This document shows positions 17,975-27,402 of a DNA stretch of 64,000 bases, in pieces. Every line of letters starts with the position of its first letter. The stretch's first letter is position 1. A program made the translations under genes and the position numbers. Source of the stretch: CAVXHV01 sp963761445. GTDB taxonomy: Bacteria; Planctomycetota; Planctomycetia; Isosphaerales; Isosphaeraceae. The DNA lies in assembly GCA_963761445.1 (NCBI GenBank), contig CAVXHV010000002.1, positions 434,001 through 498,000 of the forward strand. Reading direction: 5' to 3'. The notes beneath the pieces are model-generated. The model was given only the letters and a program-made list of their open reading frames with translations. It was not told where the DNA came from and searched no databases.

Positions 17975-18814
17975 ATGAAGATTGGCATGAATCTCTTGTT
18001 GTGGACAACGCACGTCACTGAGCAGCACGACGCGATCCTCGAGCAGATCAAGGCTCTGGGCTTTGACGCGGTCGAAGTGCCGATCTTCGACACAGCCGAC
18101 CTGGCGCCCTTTGAGCGGCTGGGCAAGCGGATCAAGAGTCTGGGTATGGGCGCGACGGCCGTGACCGTGATGGGGCCGGAGACCAATCCGATCTCGCCCG
18201 ATCCCAAGATTCGCGCCGCGGCGGTTGCGCATCTCGATCGGGTGATGGAATGCGGTCAAGCTTTTGGATGCGAGATCCTGTGCGGGCCGACGCATTCGGC
18301 GATCGGCGTTTTTTCAGGAGACGGACCGACGGAAGACGAATTCAAGCAGGGTGTCGAAACGCTCCAGCAAGCGGCGGAGAAGGCCCAGGCCCGGGGCATG
18401 AAGATCGCCGTCGAATATCTGAACCGGTTCGAGATCTATTTTCTGACGACGGCTGCGCAGACGGCACGTTTCGTGCGAGCGGTCAATCATCCTGCTTGCA
18501 AGATGATGTACGACAGCTTTCACGCCCATATCGAGGAGAAAGACCAGGCGAAAGCCATTGCATCGTGCGCCGCCGAGACGATTCACGTGCATGTCTCCGA
18601 GAATGACCGTGGCGTGCCGGGCACGGGCCAGGTCGACTGGGAGGGTTTCTTCGGCGGTCTCAAGACGAACAAGTACAACGGATATCTGACGATCGAGGCG
18701 TTCGGGCGGGCACTGCCGGCGCTGGCCGCGGCCACCAAGGTGTGGCGAGACCTGTTTCCCGATGCCATGGCGCTTTGCAGCGACGGCTTGGCGTTCATCA
18801 AGTCGCGCGGCTAG
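17975..18814 (+). CDS. ketose 3-epimerase (D-tagatose/D-psicose 3-epimerase-like)
   Basis: A 279-residue TIM barrel. The four metal-binding residues of the D-tagatose 3-epimerase family are all present with exactly the family spacing: Glu147 (KIAVEYLN), Asp180 (MMYDSFH), His206 (IHVHVSE) and Glu241 (LTIEAF). These correspond to Glu152, Asp185, His211 and Glu246 in the type enzyme. The start ATG 17975 (MKIGMNLLLWTTHVTE) is the conserved beginning of the barrel, and longer upstream codons were rejected. It closes the sugar cluster and would interconvert ketoses or ketose-like products at C3. Confidence 0.88.
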   Translation: MKIGMNLLLWTTHVTEQHDAILEQIKALGFDAVEVPIFDTADLAPFERLGKRIKSLGMGATAVTVMGPETNPISPDPKIRAAAVAHLDRVMECGQAFGCEILCGPTHSAIGVFSGDGPTEDEFKQGVETLQQAAEKAQARGMKIAVEYLNRFEIYFLTTAAQTARFVRAVNHPACKMMYDSFHAHIEEKDQAKAIASCAAETIHVHVSENDRGVPGTGQVDWEGFFGGLKTNKYNGYLTIEAFGRALPALAAATKVWRDLFPDAMALCSDGLAFIKSRG

Positions 18815-18896
18815 GCGGCATTAACCGAACCTGTGGTCGAACGGCATTGTCTTTAACACCGAGAACCTTGGCGAGATGTTTCGCCCGGAGATTGCC

Positions 18897-19526
18897 ATGC
18901 ATCGTTTCGCTCGCATTGCAGCGTCTGCTTTGGCCGGATTGTGCTTCATTCCGTTATTGATGGGTCAAGAGCCCCCTGCCCCACAAACCAAAGCGGCGCC
19001 CGCTCAGGCCAACGCGCAGCCGCGGCCGTTCGGCGAGCGCGTCAAGGTTGCCCCGGCGATTGTTGTCGTCGAAGACGGCGACACTGTCGTGATCCATTGG
19101 CCCGGGGCCGAGGCCGAAGTTGTGCGGATTCTGGGCATCGATACGCCGGAGACACGCCGGCTCGAGCACAACCTGCCGTTTGACCAGCCGTTCGGCAGGG
19201 AAGCCAACGCATTTGCCCAGGGGGCGTTCGCCGCGGCGACTGAGATCGAGCTCTTACGCTGCCCGACACTGGATCCCTACGGCCGAACCCTCGCCTATCT
19301 GTTCATCAACGGCCGCAATTTCTCGGTCATGGTGATCAAGGCGAGGTATTCGACGGAGACGGTCAGCCACTACGGCGACAACGGTCTTGCCAAAGAAGCC
19401 GCCGAAGTCAAAGCCGCGGCCAAGGACATCGGCGCTCTGCCGTTTGAGCCGCCGCACCTGTATCGAGCCAGGATGCGCGACCTCACCAACTGGATGAAGC
19501 AAACCGGTCAGTATCCAGCGAACTGA
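18897..19526 (+). CDS. exported thermonuclease-like (SNase) protein
   Basis: About 209 residues. A signal peptide (MHRFARIAASALAGLCFIPL) is followed by a low-complexity Pro/Ala stretch and an SNase OB-fold domain. That domain shows VVVEDGDTVVIHW, VVRILGIDTPETRR with the catalytic Arg and Asp, and DPYGRTLAYLF with the second active-site region. The canonical E43 equivalent is not clear in this copy, so catalytic competence is uncertain. ATG 18897 is preferred to an in-frame ATG at 18876 because a CGGAG site lies six bases upstream and the peptide begins with Arg then hydrophobics. Likely a secreted nuclease for nucleic acid scavenging. Confidence 0.8.
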   Translation: MHRFARIAASALAGLCFIPLLMGQEPPAPQTKAAPAQANAQPRPFGERVKVAPAIVVVEDGDTVVIHWPGAEAEVVRILGIDTPETRRLEHNLPFDQPFGREANAFAQGAFAAATEIELLRCPTLDPYGRTLAYLFINGRNFSVMVIKARYSTETVSHYGDNGLAKEAAEVKAAAKDIGALPFEPPHLYRARMRDLTNWMKQTGQYPAN

Positions 19527-19553
19527 TCAATCGCGATACGCGAGGAGAACTCG

Positions 19554-20078
19554 ATGGAAATCGTCGGCCAACGCGGCGAGCGTGTGCGCCTGGTGCCGCC
19601 GGACCGGACGCTTCACCTCGAGAATGCTCTGGGCTGGATGAACGACCCCGAGATCACGGCGACGCTCAAGTTCAATCTGGGGTTCAGCCGGCGCCAGGAG
19701 GAGCTGTTTTTCGACACGATCGAGATGCGCCAGAACGGTGACTTTGTCTGGGCGGTCATCGACGAGAAGGGGCGGCACATCGGGTTCATCGGCTTGCATG
19801 AGATCAACTGGCGGAACCGGTGGGCGACTGGCGGCCTGGTGATCGGCGAGCGATCGGCCTGGGGCAAGGGCTACGCGACGGATGCGGTTCGGGTGCGGAC
19901 GCGGTTTGCGTTTGGTGAGCTGGGGCTACACCGGATCGAGGGCCACACGATGAACCCGGCGATGAAGCGGGTGTTCGAGAAGACCGGCTATCAGCATGAG
20001 GGGGTTGCCCGACGCAAGTTCTGGCGCGACGGCCGCTGGCACGACGTCGATCTTTTCGGCCTGCTGGCCGAGGGCTGA
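19554..20078 (+). CDS. GNAT family N-acetyltransferase (RimJ/RimL-like)
   Basis: A 174-residue protein with the acetyl-CoA binding core GGLVIGERSAWGKGYATDAV. The characteristic preceding strand is HIGFIGLHEINWRNRWATGG and the following helix-strand HRIEGHTMNPAMKRVFEKTG. The pattern is that of RimJ/SpeG-like enzymes that acetylate N-termini or small amines. GAGGAG lies upstream of ATG 19554. It is convergent with typA. Substrate unknown. Confidence 0.88.
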   Translation: MEIVGQRGERVRLVPPDRTLHLENALGWMNDPEITATLKFNLGFSRRQEELFFDTIEMRQNGDFVWAVIDEKGRHIGFIGLHEINWRNRWATGGLVIGERSAWGKGYATDAVRVRTRFAFGELGLHRIEGHTMNPAMKRVFEKTGYQHEGVARRKFWRDGRWHDVDLFGLLAEG

Positions 20079-20104
20079 GCCTTGAACGACCCGCACTTGC
20101 CCGA

Positions 20105-21935
20105 TCACACCCGGACGGCTTTTCCGCTACCGCGTTCCGAGCGTTTGCGGCTTTCGTCCGAGAGAATCTTCTTGCGGAGGCGGATGCACGAAGGAGTGAC
20201 TTCGACGAGCTCGTCGTCTTCGATGTATTCCAGCGCGATCTCGAGCGTGAGCTCGCGTGGCGGCTTGAGCAGGATGTTCTTGTCGGAGCCCGAGGCCCGC
20301 ATATTGGTGAGCTTTTTCTCCTTGCACGGGTTGACGACCATATCGTCGCCGCGCGGCGTTTTCGGCGATGATCATTCCTTCGTAAATCGCGTCGCCAGGT
20401 GAGACGAACATGGAACCGCGTTGCTGCAGGTTGTCGAGGGAATAGGCAACGGCCGGTCCTCGCACGAGGCTTACCATCACGCCGTTCGGGCGCTTGGGAA
20501 CGTCGCCTTTGACCGGGCGGTAATCATGGAAGTTGTGATGCATGATCGCCTCGCCCTGGGTTGCGCTCATCAACCGGGTGCGCAGGCCGATCAAACCTCG
20601 GGCGGGAATGAGGAACTCGATGTGAGCATAGGCGCCCTTGACGTCCATTTTGGTCATCTCGCCCCGCCGCCCGCCGGAAAGCTCGATCACGGGCCCGATG
20701 TGACTGTGGGGGACGTCGACCACCAGGAATTCATAAGGCTCGCAGGTCACGCCGTCTATGGTGCGGAAGATGACCTCGGGCTTGCCGACGGAGAGCTCGT
20801 ATCCTTCGCGGCGCATAGTCTCAATGAGGATTGATAGATGCAGCAAGCCACGGCCCGACACCTTGAATGCGTCTCGCTCGTCGCTGGGCTCGACGCGCAG
20901 GGCGACATTGGACTCGAGCTCGCGGTCGAGCCTTTCCTTGATGTGGCGGGAGGTGAGGAATTGCCCCTCGCCGGTCAGGGGCGAGTCGTTGACGCGGAAG
21001 AGCATGCTCAAGGTTGGTTCGTCGATTTCGATTCGCGGCAGGGCGACGGCATTCTCGGGATCAGCGATGGTGTCGCCGATGTCGACGGAGCTCAGCCCGA
21101 CGATGGCGACGATGTCGCCGGCCTCGGCGGCTTCGACCTCGACGCGGCCGAGCTTGTCGAACACCATCACGCTGTCGACCGATCCGGCGACCGACTTGTC
21201 GCCGGCCTTGAGCAGGACGGCCTTCTGGCCGCGCTGCAGGCGTCCCGAGACGATGCGCCCGACCGCGATGCGCCCGACGTATTCCGAGAAGTCGAGGGTG
21301 GTGCAGAGCATGCGGAATGGTCCGTCGGGGTCGACGACCGGTCCGGGAACGTGGTCCTTGATCATTTCGAAGAGCGGCTTGATGTCGCCGGAGGCCGCAT
21401 GGGGGTCATGCGAGGCGAAGCCGGCTTTCCCGGACGCATAGATGTAAGGAAAATCGAGCTGGAGCTCGCTGGCTCCCTGTTCGACGAATGTGTCAAAGAT
21501 TTCGTTCAAGACTTCCGTGGGCCGTGCGTCGGGCCGATCGATCTTGTTGATGACCACGATGGGCCGGATGTGGCGTGCAAACGCTTTGCGGAGCACGAAC
21601 TTGGTTTGCGGCATCGGCCCTTCGAACGCGTCGACCAGGACGAGGGCTCCGTCGGCCATCTGGAGCGTGCGCTCGACCTCGCCGCCGAAATCGGCATGGC
21701 CGGGCGTATCGATCAGGTTGATCTTGGTGTCGCCGAAGGAGATGGCGATGTTCTTGGCCAGGATGGTGATGCCCCGCTCCCGCTCGAGGTCGTTGGAGTC
21801 GAGAATCCGCTCGCCCTGGAGCTGTGATGCCCGATACTGACCTGATTGGCGGAGCATCGCGTCGACCAGGGTCGTTTTCCCGTGGTCGACGTGTGCTATG
21901 ATGGCCACGTTTCGAATGTCGTCGCGTCGCTTCAT
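20105..21935 (-). CDS. typA: ribosome-associated translational GTPase TypA/BipA, frameshifted near 20350
   Basis: About 610 residues when rejoined, the normal TypA length. The G domain starts MKRRDDIRNVAIIAHVDHGK (P-loop HVDHGKTT), then RERGITI, DTPGHADFGGEVER and NKIDRPDARP. Domain II and the C-terminal domain follow (GELLHL-type LLHLSILIETMRREGYELSV; IGLRTRLMSATQGEAIMHH). A one-base break near 20350, after YEGMIIAENA, displaces the last 78 residues. They resume as MVVNPCKEKKLTNMRASGSD and end SERGSGKAVRV at 20105. TypA is a stress-related elongation-factor-like GTPase. A real null is unlikely in an otherwise intact gene, so an assembly indel is suspected. Confidence 0.92.
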
Positions 21936-22074
21936 TGTCGGACTGAGCCTCGCCTTCCCGGAGGCCAGCGACTCCTTGAATGGCGCACGGCAATCTGGGG
22001 GGACTTTGAACCACGATCCGTTGGTTGACGCTCTATTCTAGCCTGCACCTACCTGGCGGACAAGTCCGCTTGTC

Positions 22075-23346
22075 ATGACCGCATGCATCATGGAACATCT
22101 GCACATTTCACAGTTCCTGGGAATTCTGGTCGTCATGTTAGTGGCGGCGAAGGTGTTCGGCTACCTCGCGCAGCGAGTAGGGCAGCCGGCGGTGCTGGGT
22201 GAGCTGATCGGCGGGGTGGTGGTGGGAAAGGCGGCGCTGGGGCTGGTGGATCCGCAGATCGAGACGATTCAGCTCATTTCCGAGCTGGGCGTGGTGATTT
22301 TGCTTTTCGCGATTGGCATGGAAACCGATCTCCGGCGGCTGATGAAAGTGGGTATGACGTCGCTGGCGGTGGCGGTAGCCGGGGTGGCGTTGCCGTTTGC
22401 CCTGGGCTTCGCGGCATGCCGGCTGATGGGTCAGAGCACGGTTGTCTCGATTGTTGCGGCGGCGACGCTCACAGCCACCAGCGTGGGAATCACCGCGCGA
22501 GTGCTTTCTGACCTGGGGCGGCTGCATGATCCTGAGGGCCAGATCATCCTGGGAGCCGCCGTGATGGACGACGTGCTGGGGCTGCTCATCCTCGGGGTCG
22601 TGGGCGAGCTGGCCCAAGGACGCGAGGTCTCCTGGCTGGGGATTTTGCAGACAACGGCGAGCGCGCTGGGCTTTCTCGTGGCCGCGCTCTTGGTGGGACG
22701 GCATGTCGTGCCCATTCTGTTCCGCTGGGCGGGCCGGATCGAGCTGCCGGGCACGGCGACGGCGCTTGCGCTCGTCGCCGCGTTCGGGCTGGCGTGGCTG
22801 GCCGATCGGTGCGGCTCGGCGATGATCATCGGGGCGTTTGCGGCCGGGCTGCTGGTGGTGCGCGCTCCGCAAGCGCGCGAGATCGAGCGCGGGATCACCG
22901 AGATCGGCCATTTTTTCGTGCCGCTCTTTTTCGTTGCGGTCGGGGCAGCGGTCGATTTGAATGCGCTCAACCCGCTCGATCCCACCGGCCGGCGATCCTT
23001 GCTGGTCGGTCTGGTTCTGATCCTGGTCGGCGTGGCGGGCAAGCTGGCGGCCGGGTTCGCGCCGTTCTGGTTCCGGGGCAACAAACTGGTGATTGGCGTG
23101 GGAATGGTCCCGCGCGGCGAGGTCGGCCTGATCTTTGCGCAGGCGGGCCTTGCCGCCGGCGTTTTCGACGCGGGGCTTTTCGGTGCCGTGACGATGATGG
23201 TGATCGTCACGACGCTCTTCGCGCCGGCGGTCCTCAAGCATCTCCTCGGCGGAGGCGCTCTGTCGTCAGAGAAGGGGGGAAAGGAGCCGGACGATATTCT
23301 CGCCGAGCTCACGAGCCCATCCGGGAGTGGGGAGCTCGGGCTTTGA
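22075..23346 (+). CDS. cation/proton antiporter (CPA2, NapA/KefB-like)
   Basis: A 423-residue membrane protein with about 12 hydrophobic segments, matching the sodium/hydrogen exchanger family. Characteristic are QPAVLGELIGGVVVG, ISELGVVILLFAIGMETDLR, TATSVGITARVLSDLG and AVMDDVLGLLILGVVG, which carries the paired aspartates that bind the ion in CPA2 exchangers. MVPRGEVGLIFAQAGL is also present. A second in-frame ATG at 22090 (MEHLHISQF) is an equally good start. There is no KTN/RCK domain, and the C-terminus ends soon after the last helix. The 3' end overlaps the convergent cardiolipin synthase gene by 81 bases. Confidence 0.88.
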   Translation: MTACIMEHLHISQFLGILVVMLVAAKVFGYLAQRVGQPAVLGELIGGVVVGKAALGLVDPQIETIQLISELGVVILLFAIGMETDLRRLMKVGMTSLAVAVAGVALPFALGFAACRLMGQSTVVSIVAAATLTATSVGITARVLSDLGRLHDPEGQIILGAAVMDDVLGLLILGVVGELAQGREVSWLGILQTTASALGFLVAALLVGRHVVPILFRWAGRIELPGTATALALVAAFGLAWLADRCGSAMIIGAFAAGLLVVRAPQAREIERGITEIGHFFVPLFFVAVGAAVDLNALNPLDPTGRRSLLVGLVLILVGVAGKLAAGFAPFWFRGNKLVIGVGMVPRGEVGLIFAQAGLAAGVFDAGLFGAVTMMVIVTTLFAPAVLKHLLGGGALSSEKGGKEPDDILAELTSPSGSGELGL

Positions 23347-24674
23347 ATGGGCCATCAGCGCTTCCGCCCAGCTCGCCACATGGTCGACTTGCTTAGGCGA
23401 GTGCACAAAGAGCGCGACCTCGAAATTCAGGAAGAGGCTGCGCATGTCCATGTTGGCTGATCCGATCACGGCGAGGCGGTCGTCGAAGAGCACAGCTTTG
23501 GCGTGGAGCATTACGGGCTCGTAGAACAGGATCCGGCCGCCGGCGGTGTGCAGATCGCGAACGTAGCTGGCACGCGCGAGATCGGCCGAGATGTGGTTCG
23601 ATCGCGCGGGCACGATCAGGCGGACATCGACCCCGCGCCGCGCGGCCAGAGCGAGCGCTCGCGCGAGCATTTCGTCGGGAACGTAATACGGCGTGACGAT
23701 CCAGATTCGCGTCTGCGCTGCGAAGATCAATGCAAGAAGAGACTCGTAGAGAGGGTCGCCGGCGACGTCGGGTCCGCTGGCGACGACCTGGACCGAGGTC
23801 GACTCGAAGCCGGTCGCACAAGGCTGCCTTTCCAGCGATGGTCCGCCACTCGGGTCCTTGCCGGTGGCGAACTTCCAATCCGACGCGAACAGTGAATCTA
23901 GATCTTGAACGGCGGGCCCTTCGACGACCATCGACAAATCCTTCCAGAGCCCGAGCGTGCCGGCAGGGCCGATGTACGGCCACGCCAGGTTCATGCCGCC
24001 GGTCAAGGCCGAGCGAGAATCCACCACCACCAGCTTCCGATGGTTCCTCAAATTGGCGCGGCCGCGAAGCAGGTTGAATACGGGCATCGAGGACGCGACT
24101 TCTCCGCCGGACGCTACGAGCGGAGCCAGGAAGCGACGCGAAAGCCGCCACGAGCCGAAGCTGTCGATGAGCACGCGAACCGCGATGCCTTCTGCCGCCT
24201 TTCGCGTCAAGCATTCGACCAGGGCCCTGCTCCCCTTGTCGCTGCCCAGGATGTAGGTCGCGATGTGGATCCTCGAGCGCGCGCTTTCGATGAGCTCGAC
24301 CACTCGCTCATAGGCCGTCACTCCCGACGGCACGAGCTCGAAGCAGTTGCCGCTGGAAGGGGGCGGCACGCCGTAGGATGCCAGCAGCCGCTCAGCGGCG
24401 CCGTCGGATTCGCTATGAACAGGCGCACCAGCGGTCGAGTAAATCCGTTCCTTGCGGCGCCGAGCCTGCGCACCTTGCGACCGCCGAAGATGATGTAGAG
24501 CGGCACGCCGACATTCGGCAGCAGCAAGATGGCCAGCAGCCAGGCGATGGTGCTGCTGGGAGAACGTCTTTGGCGCAGCAGGCCGGCCATGAGGATCATC
24601 GCCAGCAGGAAGCCGATCCGCGTGAAAATCTCGGAATAGAACCACGAGGAAATCGTTGACAGCCATTCGGTCAC
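23266..24674 (-). CDS. cls: cardiolipin synthase-type phospholipase D protein, frameshifted near 24445
   Basis: About 469 residues from a GTG start (MTEWLSTISSWFYSEIF). Two N-terminal membrane helices are visible (GFLLAMILMAGLL; TIAWLLAILLLPNVGVPLYI), as in bacterial ClsA. The frame breaks near 24445. The two HKD motifs are NHRKLVVVDSRSALTGGMNL and LHAKAVLFDDRLAVIGSANM, both complete. The enzyme joins phosphatidyl groups to make cardiolipin in the membrane. The start lies close behind the cytochrome P460 gene, and a GTGA overlap is possible if that gene ends at 24671. The last 27 codons overlap the antiporter gene. Confidence 0.88.
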
Positions 24675-24713
24675 GGTGCGAGAGACTCCAATACGTCTTT
24701 CAGTTTGAGATTC

Positions 24714-25364
24714 TCATCGGTGATCGGTTTTCGCGAGCTCGCGCAGCGTGGGGTAAAACTGCACCCATACGTTATCGACATCGGCGTGCTCCTTGTGGCA
24801 GGCGTAGCACGATCCGTCTGCCTTGGACTTGGCGGACTCACGCACGCCGCGCCCGCGAGGCCCGGGCTGCCCCGTGAAGTCGTAATAGGCCCAGGGAGTC
24901 TGAGAACCGCCTGGCCGATCGCGATCCTTGACGGCGACTTCCAGCGCCACGCGGTTTCCCTCATACAGCCCACGGGTGACGATATGCCGCGGCTCCTTGC
25001 GCACCGATTCGAACAACTCGAGCACCAGGATGGTCTTATCCGGGAATTCGCCGGTGCGCGCATAATGTTCATGCGCCGTGCGATCGATGTAGACGTTGTG
25101 GAACGGCCGGCCGTCGTCCGCGTTCTCATCCTTCTTCTGCGGGTAATCCAGGGCCTGATCGTTCCGCTGCGAATAATCGAGCCCGAGGTCGGCACCGACG
25201 AACACCCAGCTCCGGTATCCGTCCGGCCGCAGCAGCTCGCCCTGAGCGTTGTAGCGCACGAGTGCGGGCGCGGCGGGGGGCTCGTCAGTTCGCCCCGAAG
25301 CGAGGGCGAGTGCGGCGGCCACGACCAGAAAGCCTGCGGCAATCGCGAGACAGTTCGTTGGCAT
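24714..25364 (-). CDS. exported cytochrome P460 family protein
   Basis: A 216-residue protein with a signal peptide (MPTNCLAIAAGFLVVAAALA). The body contains YRSWVFVGADLGLDYSQ, FHNVYIDRTAHEHYARTGEF, DKTILVLELFES and the heme c site CYACHKEHADVDNVWVQFYP. This is the layout of periplasmic cytochrome P460 proteins, which bind an unusual Lys-crosslinked heme and oxidise hydroxylamine or act in cytochrome c' functions. The annotated stop follows an AAAA run. Removing one A would extend the end to 24671 with PITDENLKLKDVLESLAP and create a GTGA overlap with the cardiolipin synthase start, so the true end is uncertain. Confidence 0.82.
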   Translation of the reverse strand: MPTNCLAIAAGFLVVAAALALASGRTDEPPAAPALVRYNAQGELLRPDGYRSWVFVGADLGLDYSQRNDQALDYPQKKDENADDGRPFHNVYIDRTAHEHYARTGEFPDKTILVLELFESVRKEPRHIVTRGLYEGNRVALEVAVKDRDRPGGSQTPWAYYDFTGQPGPRGRGVRESAKSKADGSCYACHKEHADVDNVWVQFYPTLRELAKTDHR

Positions 25365-25395
25365 CCAAGTAGCTCTCCTTCAGAACGACTGATAC

Positions 25396-26813
25396 TTAGT
25401 CGAGGCTCAGTTGGGTCAAAGCCGATCGGACTTCGTTCGGATTGCGGTACCGTTCCCCTGGCGGCTTGGCGAGGCAACGCCGGCAGATTTCGCTGAGAGA
25501 TTCCGGCAGGTCAAGGAGGAGCGCTTTCGGAGCGATGACCGGAGCTGCGCTCGTGACATCAGCCAGGATTTCCGCGAGAGCCCGCCCGGGCCAGGGCGGC
25601 CGCCCAGTCAAGAGGGTGAACAGGATCGCCCCAACACCATAGACGTCGGTTCGTATGTCGATAGAGCCCCAGGAACGCGATACTTGCTCTGGCGCCATGA
25701 ACGGTCCGGTTCCTTCGATCTCCGCCGCGATTGGTGTTCCGCCGGAAATCAAGCGCGCAGGCCGAAGTCGGTGAGCCGTATTCCGCCATCCGGTGCGAGC
25801 AAAAGATTCGCGGGCTTGAGGTCGCAATGGATGACATCTCGAAAATGCGCGTGTTCGAGGGCAGAGCACGTCTCGATAGTCCAGCGGATGGCCTGGGCGA
25901 TAGAAACCATGCGGCGCCTGACGAGCTCGACCAGGTTGGGACCGCGTACGAGGTCCATCACGAGAAAATAGGAGCCGCCCTTCGTCCGTCCCAGTCCCTG
26001 CACACCGACAATATTCGGATGGCACAGCCGCGCGACGATACGCGATTCGTCGATGAAACGCTTGACCACGAATGGTTGGTCGAGTAGCGACTTGCGCAGG
26101 AACTTCACGGCGACAGCCTGACTCGAGCTTTGCTGCCACGCCTCGTAGACCTTGCCCGTATGCCCCGCGCCGATCATCCGCTGCAACAAGAAGTCCTGAT
26201 GCGAGAGCAACGGTTCTGGACCAGATTTGTGCGTGGCGATGAGATCGCGGGCCTGAGCGAGAACGCGCCGGACGGTGCGTGGGGAGCGGTTCGTCGCCTG
26301 GGTGATCTCGGCGAGCTCTGCTCCCTGCAAGCGCAGTTCGAGTACCCGGCGGCCCGTCGTGTCGAGCTGACCGAAGATCCATTCGAGCTCGTCGGAAAAG
26401 GCGACGGCTTCCTCGGCCGAGGGTGTCCGCCTGTGCGCCCGAATCGGGCCCTTGTCAAATCGGTCAACTTGGACTTCGCTGTCGAGCGACCGGCGGCCAG
26501 CCATGTGATGGCGAATTTGCCGGAAGAGCTTGTGCTTGGCGACGGCCGAGAGCAATCGCCAAAGGTCGCCAGTGCGAGTTAGCGTGAAACGGCCGGCACG
26601 GGCGCCGGCGAAGAAGCTTCGGTAAACGGACATTGCAATGTCTTCGGCGTCGGTTCGTCGCATCAATCGCGACGGAAGCCGGCTCTGCACCAGCGCCTTG
26701 AGCCGTTCGAAGTACCGCGAGAAAAGTGCTTCCGCGGCGAGGCTATTTCCGACGCGGACGTCCTCGAGCAAGACCAGTGAACTCCAGGCGGCCTGGCGTT
26801 CGTCATTCCCCAT
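25396..26813 (-). CDS. ECF sigma factor fused to a Ser/Thr protein kinase, frameshifted near 25755
   Basis: One uninterrupted frame encodes residues 1-354. Sigma region 2 spans about 25-105 (DAEDIAMSVYRSFFAG; LWRLLSAVAKHKLFRQIRHH). Region 4 is at about 140-195 (GRRVLELRLQGAELAEITQA then RSPRTVRRVLAQARD). A kinase domain follows without a break: glycine loop IGAGHTGKVYEA at 214-225, VAVK with Lys237, HCDLKPAN at 329-336, DFG at 349-351. The activation loop continues after one frame break as GPFMAPEQVSRSW and the C-lobe runs to LTQLSLD. The total is about 472 residues. HCD replaces the usual HRD, so control by activation-loop phosphorylation may be weak. There is no membrane helix, so the product should be cytoplasmic. 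Confidence 0.88.
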
Positions 26814-26969
26814 GTTGGATCACCAATTGTGTTTTTCGAGGGTTGTTCAAAGACCGACCGAGTTCACATTCTAACAAACTTCCCGTGCTCCCTGGCCGCT
26901 CGGTGCTCGCAAAGGGCATTACCTCATCAGTGAGAGGTGAGGTGACGTACCTCGTTCGGGGAGGAAAGC

Positions 26970-27269
26970 ATGGCTTTCGTCGTGACGGAACCCTGTTTCG
27001 GATGCAAGTACACCGACTGCGTCGTCGTTTGTCCGTGTGACTGCTTTCGCGAGGGCGAACAAATGCTGTTTATTGACCCAGATCATTGCATCGATTGCGA
27101 TGCGTGCACCCCCGAGTGCCCCGTGCAGGCAATTTACCATGAAGACGATGTTCCAGATGATTGGCGGGATTTCGTGGGCCTGAATCGTGAAATGGCGGCG
27201 GTTTGTCCGCCGATCGTCGATCGAAAAGAGCCGCTGGCCAAGAGCGGGCCGAGTGTAGAAAAGACGTGA
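26970..27269 (+). CDS. fdxA: seven-iron ferredoxin (3Fe-4S/4Fe-4S)
   Basis: A 99-residue FdxA-type ferredoxin. Cys9, Cys17 and Cys50 are placed to bind a 3Fe-4S cluster, and Cys21, Cys40, Cys43 and Cys46 a 4Fe-4S cluster, the Azotobacter ferredoxin I pattern shifted by one residue. Start MAFVVTEPCFGCKYTDC matches the family, and GGGGAGGA precedes the ATG. It acts as a low-potential electron carrier in the cytoplasm. It stands alone, with 155 bases upstream for its own promoter. Confidence 0.93.
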   Translation: MAFVVTEPCFGCKYTDCVVVCPCDCFREGEQMLFIDPDHCIDCDACTPECPVQAIYHEDDVPDDWRDFVGLNREMAAVCPPIVDRKEPLAKSGPSVEKT

Positions 27270-27402
27270 TCGCTGGTCGACTGAAGGGAAGTCTGGGATT
27301 ATAGGAGTCGCCGGCCCGATCGATGGCAGCGAGTGCCCGTGAGGTTCCACGCCGCGATCAGCCAGGACGATTTCATCCCGCACGCGATTCCAGGAGCCAA
27401 CG

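Noticed and set aside
20340..20360. Programmed frameshift in typA
   Set aside because: No slippery heptamer or downstream pseudoknot was evident, and similar breaks occur in many unrelated genes of the window, so an indel is simpler.
22138..23241. Minus-strand open frames antisense to the antiporter
   Set aside because: His/Arg/Asp-rich composition without motifs; the plus strand encodes a clear membrane exchanger.
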